A DNA stretch of 35,613 nt from Candidatus Mcinerneyibacteriota bacterium (GTDB lineage Bacteria > Macinerneyibacteriota > Macinerneyibacteria > Macinerneyibacteriales > DSCS01). The stretch lies in the NCBI GenBank assembly GCA_016937175.1, contig JAFGWL010000056.1:230845-266457 (forward strand). The letters run 5' to 3'. A program made the position numbers and the translations under genes. Shown piece after piece: positions 31,811 to 35,613 of the stretch. The notes under the pieces were generated by a model, which was given only the letters and a program-made list of their open reading frames with translations, was not told the origin of the DNA and searched no databases. Each line of letters begins with the position of its first letter. Position 1 is the stretch's first letter.

Positions 31811-33010
31811 TTACCGGGCGAGAGCTGCTTCGATCTTTTCGATATATTCAGCGGCATTTTTACTGGACGGATCCAGTTTTAAGGCGATTTTATAATTTTC
31901 CAGGGCTTTTTCCAGATTCCCTGAGAGGAAATAAGCTTCTCCGAGACTATCCCAGGCATTGGCATGCCCGGGGAAAAGCCGCGTGAACATCGTAAACATT
32001 GCAATCGCTTCAGGATATTTTTTCTCTTTCAGAAAAGCATATCCAACCTGATTGATCTCACGCTTATCGACGTCATACTGGGCGATATCGCCGGGAGACT
32101 CCATTCCCGCCTGGAAAAACGCCTGAGCAGTCTCGATGCCCTTGGTTCGGATGACCTGTTCCATCAACTTGGCAAACGTCCTCTCCTTCTCCTGAAGAGC
32201 GTTTGCATAGGCTGCTGTCACCGGGAAAAGGTCAGCGATCTTCACCACGCGCTCCCCTTTTCTCAGCTCTTTTTTCAGGTCCATGACCACTTCATTCTCA
32301 TAATTATGAAAATGATAGAGATAGACCAAAAGCCGCTCGGGGTCATAGATGTTGGAATATTGTGTATCAGCCCACTTGGCTTCCTGGTGAGTCTGAGCCA
32401 ATATTTCACGAAAAGCGTCCACCGTGACGTCATTTTTTCGAAGAAGGTCCGATGCGATCTTATAGCGCATACAGGGTATGGGTTCTCCCTGTTTCAGTGA
32501 GGAGAGATAGAAATTCGTGGCGACCTGGAAATTGCCTCTTTTCCGGAGCATCGTGTCTCCTTCGACGATCACGGATTCTCCGCGGCGGTCTACAAACATG
32601 AGCTGCGCGCGGGAGAGTTCCGAGAGATCATACTGTTCCAACAGTGTGATGACCTCGTCGACATTGGAGCACTCTTCCATGGCCTTTTGGGTAAGTATGC
32701 CGTCAAATTTCTTTTTCCCTTCTTGGTCTTTGACTTCTTTATAGTCACAGGCCAGGCCGTCAAAGACAAGCCCCTTTTCATTCATCCCTCCCTGGGGATA
32801 GAGGCTGGAATACCCGAAATAGACAGCTCCGTACTTGCCGTCTTTACCCGGAACGAAACGGGCCACGGTTTCGGTATATTTGGAATCTTCATTGTTTCCC
32901 ACCAGAACGGTCCCCCGCTCTGTTTTGGTGAACATAATACATCCGAAGGCTGACGGGGCCAGAACGGCCAGGACGAGACTTACAGCGGCAAAAACACCTA
33001 ATCGTTTCAT
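31811..33010 (-). CDS. Secreted Cys-type Ntn hydrolase (linear amide hydrolase) with TPR repeats
   Basis: A signal peptide (about 1-23, ending PSAFG) is followed by Cys24, which would be the N-terminal nucleophile of a C45/choloylglycine-hydrolase-type Ntn hydrolase. The next segment (CIMFTKTERGTVLVGNNED, with Asn-Asn-Glu-Asp) matches this family. From about residue 320 come TPR-like repeats (FLKEKKYPEAIAMFTMFTRL, AWDSLGEAYFLSGNLEKALE). It may cleave amide bonds such as those of acyl-amino acids or bile salts; the substrate is unknown. The Cys could be taken for a lipobox, but the nucleophile reading fits better. A pseudoknot-like RNA lies in its 5' UTR. Confidence 0.8.
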   Translation of the reverse strand: MKRLGVFAAVSLVLAVLAPSAFGCIMFTKTERGTVLVGNNEDSKYTETVARFVPGKDGKYGAVYFGYSSLYPQGGMNEKGLVFDGLACDYKEVKDQEGKKKFDGILTQKAMEECSNVDEVITLLEQYDLSELSRAQLMFVDRRGESVIVEGDTMLRKRGNFQVATNFYLSSLKQGEPIPCMRYKIASDLLRKNDVTVDAFREILAQTHQEAKWADTQYSNIYDPERLLVYLYHFHNYENEVVMDLKKELRKGERVVKIADLFPVTAAYANALQEKERTFAKLMEQVIRTKGIETAQAFFQAGMESPGDIAQYDVDKREINQVGYAFLKEKKYPEAIAMFTMFTRLFPGHANAWDSLGEAYFLSGNLEKALENYKIALKLDPSSKNAAEYIEKIEAALAR

Positions 33011-33027
33011 AAGACTCCTTTCATACA

Positions 33028-33088
33028 GGCTGCGGCTTGTTGTGATGAGACGTCTTTACCCGAAGCCGCAGCCAGGGGTGGGTAAAGA
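33028..33088 (-). ncRNA. Predicted H-type pseudoknot in the 5' UTR
   Basis: On the minus strand TCTTTACCC (33088-33080) pairs with GGGTAAAGA (33061-33053, 9 bp), and GGCTGCGGCTT (33073-33063) pairs with AAGCCGCAGCC (33038-33028, 11 bp). The order is A5-B5-A3-B3, an H-type pseudoknot or two exclusive hairpins. The last arm ends 18 nt before the hydrolase ATG, directly ahead of the ribosome-binding site. Both stems are perfect. I do not recognise a known riboswitch class, so the function is unassigned. Confidence 0.6.
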
Positions 33089-33219
33089 ACAGACCCGACA
33101 CACTTTTAATATGACAACAAAAAAAATGATTCTGTTTCCAGATTTACTACTTTGTAGAATATTTATGAGTTAGACGCTTTGAAATAACAAATAAAAATTA
33201 GGCACTAAAATGAGATATG

Positions 33220-33252
33220 GGCTTCCCCTGGCTTCTCAAGACAGGGGAAGCC
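33220..33252 (-). terminator. Perfect 11-bp hairpin after the exported-protein gene
   Basis: GGCTTCCCCTG (33220-33230) and CAGGGGAAGCC (33242-33252) form an 11-bp stem. On the minus strand it follows the stop of the gene at 33260 but lacks a clean T tract; on the plus strand it is followed by TTTTT. Confidence 0.55.
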
Positions 33253-33259
33253 AGTGTTT

Positions 33260-35077
33260 TTAAAGTGAGGTAAGAACGATATCCGTACCCCTCTGTTCCA
33301 ACACCAGAAGGGCTTGAGAAGCAGACGACCAGGCAGGAGCTCCAAAACTGCCGGGCAATACCTTTCCGTTCACAACAAGTTTCCAGTCAGCATCCAGGCG
33401 GTCCGGCGTGATCCAGTACCGGGTAAAACCTGCTTTCTCGGTGGCCAGGGCTGCATACTGATCTCCGCTTCCGGAAACAGCAAGAGCCGCTATCCCGTCC
33501 CAGACCTTATCATCGGCAGGCCTCCCGTCTCTGTTCACGCGGAAGCGCATTTCGGGAGTCCTGACCCGTGAGTAGAAGTGGAGGCTTTCGGGAGCATAAA
33601 CAGTCTCCATATCTTCCCCTTCTCCGCGGATGACCTTGTCTCCGTAGACATAGATCCGTTTGACAGAACCCACTGACTTGTCGGCATAGAACTGAAATTG
33701 AACCGCCCCGATCCTCTCGTTCACCGTGGGCGCAATGGCAAAGACAGCGTCAAACTCCTCCCTCTTTGTTCCGTTTTTGTGCAGGACATAAGTATAGGTT
33801 CCGGGATTGTCATAGTCTCCGCCCTCTTTAAGCTTTTTATAGGCGATATACCAATCCCCTTCCGGAGTCACGGCCACCCGGCTGCTACTCCAGAAAGCAA
33901 GAGGGTCGGAAATGCTGAATCGTTCAAGGATACGTCCGCTGGGGGCGATCATGACAAGATCGTCTTTTTCATCGATGGTCCAGAAGTAAAAGTCCCCCTT
34001 AGCTTTACGAACAGTAATCTGTTTGAAATAAGGGCCGGAGGTGCGGATTGTTTTGGATGCGATATCATATTCAACGATTTCAAATTTCCTTCCGGGGATC
34101 CCGATCTTCTCCCTGAGAGCGGGAATGGGTGTCTCCAAGGTAAAGACGATCTTCTTTGAAGAGACATGGAAATTGGTGACCTGTGTCACGTCCGGCACCG
34201 CGACTCTCTTTTCTCCGAGAACGACCTCGTGATAGTTACTCTGTTTGTCGAATCCTGCGCAGTAGAACTCATTTGTACCGGGGATGAACCCCACCCGAAA
34301 GACGATATAATAGGGACCTGCTTTCTTTTCGTGGTTGATATAGACATAACGTTCCTCGGGAGTCGCCTCGCCCCCTACGTAGAGGAAATGCGAACCGTCT
34401 TCAGAAGTGTGGAGGTCTCCCATATACATCCAGTCGTCAAGCACGATCTTTGCCCGCTTGAAGAGCCGGAAGCAATACCTTCTGACTTCCATGGCAAACT
34501 CGGTCTGTCCGTAGGCCGGATCATGTACAGGAGCCTGGTCTGTGGTCCAGAAGGGGACACCGGGAAATCCGTTGACGTAGGGGTAATATTTTTCTCTCAC
34601 AACATAGGAAAAGGAGATATTCTTCCCGTCATGGCTAACCCAGTCGTCGGTATCAGGGTCATTCTGATCCATATCCAGAATCCGGTCAAAGGGGCCGTAT
34701 TTCACGCCGTTGAAAATCAGGAAAAAATCATATTGCTCATACGGTTTCGGGTTCGGATTCAATTTCAAAAGGGGCTCTCCCAGGGGGCGGGGTTCGTAAG
34801 GGTCGAAACCGGCTTCGTAGATGGGCTTTTCCTTATTGGGCTTGCGGACCACAGCCAAGGTGTATTTCACACGGCCGTCATCAAAAAGGCCGATTTTACC
34901 GTAGACGAACTCCTCTCCGTCCCTGAGTGTGTAGATTTTTTGAACCGGAACCGTCTTGTTGTCTTTCTGAACGGTTTTCTGAGATTTCTCCTTCAGACGA
35001 TCGAGCAAATCGGCTGACGAGAGGCTGACAGTAAAGATCATTACTAGAACTACAGCCAAAGTTTTTTTTACTGACAT
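33260..35077 (-). CDS. Large exported protein of unknown function, repeat-like
   Basis: The 605-residue protein starts with a signal peptide (MSVKKTLAVVLVMIFTVSLS, cleavage after about residue 22, then DLLDRLKEKSQ). The rest is beta-rich, with recurring motifs such as FNGVKYGPFDRIL (about 120), YINHEKKAGPYYIV (about 235) and VVNGKVLPGSFG (about 575), suggesting beta-propeller or related repeats. I recognise no catalytic motif or family. It is probably periplasmic or surface-exposed. The ATG has an AAAGGAG site. It is separated from the racemase gene upstream by 122 bp. Confidence 0.7.
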   Translation of the reverse strand: MSVKKTLAVVLVMIFTVSLSSADLLDRLKEKSQKTVQKDNKTVPVQKIYTLRDGEEFVYGKIGLFDDGRVKYTLAVVRKPNKEKPIYEAGFDPYEPRPLGEPLLKLNPNPKPYEQYDFFLIFNGVKYGPFDRILDMDQNDPDTDDWVSHDGKNISFSYVVREKYYPYVNGFPGVPFWTTDQAPVHDPAYGQTEFAMEVRRYCFRLFKRAKIVLDDWMYMGDLHTSEDGSHFLYVGGEATPEERYVYINHEKKAGPYYIVFRVGFIPGTNEFYCAGFDKQSNYHEVVLGEKRVAVPDVTQVTNFHVSSKKIVFTLETPIPALREKIGIPGRKFEIVEYDIASKTIRTSGPYFKQITVRKAKGDFYFWTIDEKDDLVMIAPSGRILERFSISDPLAFWSSSRVAVTPEGDWYIAYKKLKEGGDYDNPGTYTYVLHKNGTKREEFDAVFAIAPTVNERIGAVQFQFYADKSVGSVKRIYVYGDKVIRGEGEDMETVYAPESLHFYSRVRTPEMRFRVNRDGRPADDKVWDGIAALAVSGSGDQYAALATEKAGFTRYWITPDRLDADWKLVVNGKVLPGSFGAPAWSSASQALLVLEQRGTDIVLTSL

Positions 35078-35199
35078 AGTTTCTCCTTTGGTTTCGTACT
35101 CTTACTTTGGGGATTTCATCAGATGATGTTTATCCCGATGTCTTGTTCAGTATAACGAAAGAAAAGAGAAACGTCCACCGGAGGGAGGATCTTTTTCTA

Positions 35200-35613
35200 T
35201 CATTTGACTCTTTTCACTGTATCACAACGGCTCAAATTTTTAACGGGGGAGACGACTCTCTTTTCAATGTAACGGGAGTTCATGGCGCGCAGCATCCCCA
35301 TGTAGTCAAGATGGAATTCGACAAGATCACCCACTTTGTAGTTCTGTTCATTTTCACCCAGGTCCAAAACGATCATATCCGAACTGGCGCCCACGATGGT
35401 GATCTCTTCATCCACGGGAGAGATATGAGACTCCTCCACATCCAACAATCCCAGGTCGATGATCGCCCGATAGGATGTCTCCCCGATATCCTCTTGGTTG
35501 AAGTCGTAGGACTCCCCCTCCACATTAGTTCCCAGCCGACCTGACGGGACCCGGGGTTTTTTCGTAAGCTCGATGATCTCCGCTGTTAACTTAAAAACAT
35601 CGGTATGGAGCCC
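35200..35613 (-). CDS. Predicted amino-acid racemase, COG3457-like (5' end missing)
   Basis: The frame is open from the right window edge to the stop at 35200, giving the last 137 residues. GLHTDVFKLTAEIIELTKKP and VPSGRLGTNVEGESYDF, then IIDLGLLDV and GASSDMIVLDLGE, match the C-terminal beta domain of the PLP-dependent alanine-racemase-fold proteins of COG3457 (ornithine racemase-like). The N-terminal barrel with the PLP lysine is outside the window, so the substrate cannot be judged. It is on the same strand as the exported protein and 122 bp away. Confidence 0.8.
   Translation of the reverse strand, partial: GLHTDVFKLTAEIIELTKKPRVPSGRLGTNVEGESYDFNQEDIGETSYRAIIDLGLLDVEESHISPVDEEITIVGASSDMIVLDLGENEQNYKVGDLVEFHLDYMGMLRAMNSRYIEKRVVSPVKNLSRCDTVKRVK

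Noticed and set aside
32930-33010. Lipoprotein signal in the Ntn hydrolase
   Set aside because: The residues before Cys24 (AFG) fit a lipobox poorly, while the Cys matches the family's catalytic nucleophile; not fully excluded.
34166-35017. 283-codon plus-strand ORF
   Set aside because: It is antisense to the well-supported exported protein on the minus strand and has no domain-like features or ribosome-binding site.
1-35613. Mobile element, CRISPR array, tRNA or rRNA
   Set aside because: I saw no transposase or integrase frame, no regular repeat-spacer array, and no cloverleaf or rRNA-like sequence on either strand.

Overview
This is a bacterial chromosome segment of roughly half G+C with dense, short-spaced genes. 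No rRNA, tRNA, IS element, phage gene or CRISPR array is visible. Several lipoproteins and signal-peptide proteins, PEGA and transglutaminase domains, oxygen-sensitive-looking flavin, iron-sulfur and ferritin-like proteins, a COG2509 flavoprotein and a cobalamin-dependent MetH suggest an anaerobic or microaerophilic bacterium. I favour a member of the Spirochaetota, but that placement is an inference from gene content. Many promoters read as clear sigma-70 sites (TTGACA-like and TATAAT-like), often with a 16-bp spacer.

Left part (1-19200, mostly minus strand). This holds accessory and housekeeping genes: a truncated exported protein, a two-helix membrane protein, an MscS channel, a CDF metal exporter with a natural His6 N-terminus, crcB under a fluoride riboswitch, and a cold-shock protein. 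They are followed by a COG2509 flavoprotein, two transglutaminase-fold proteins, a lipoprotein, an aldo/keto reductase, acetyltransferases, a small membrane protein and a plus-strand Dps-like ferritin. Next come a DUF853 (HerA-like) ATPase, a GNAT-VOC pair, a three-gene cluster (rubrerythrin-VIT1 fusion, iron-sulfur flavoprotein, DUF1848), an Eis-like acetyltransferase and two lipoproteins.

Central part (19200-29270, plus strand). This is the most interesting block. A cysteine synthase gene is followed by a 305-bp leader with its own promoter and a 40-codon Met-rich leader ORF. Then come six genes with overlapping or 1-nt junctions: aspartate kinase, DUF39 homocysteine-forming protein fused to a 2[4Fe-4S] ferredoxin, UPF0280/COG2122 protein, metF, metH and asd. 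Together they encode a complete route aspartate -> aspartyl phosphate -> aspartate semialdehyde -> homocysteine (direct sulfur insertion, no homoserine) -> methionine. No homoserine dehydrogenase, homoserine acyltransferase or cystathionine enzyme gene is present. The pathway was established in methanogenic archaea; here it is packed as one transcription unit with an apparent attenuator.

Right part (29270-35613). An orphan trpB has two abutting 18-bp operators over its promoter and is followed by trpR. The trpR ribosome-binding site lies in a 14-bp hairpin whose left arm is the promoter spacer. Beyond these lie, on the minus strand, a RibD-C reductase-like protein, a secreted Cys-dependent Ntn hydrolase with TPR repeats preceded by an H-type pseudoknot in its 5' UTR, a large exported protein of unknown function, and the C-terminal part of a COG3457-type amino-acid racemase that runs off the window.
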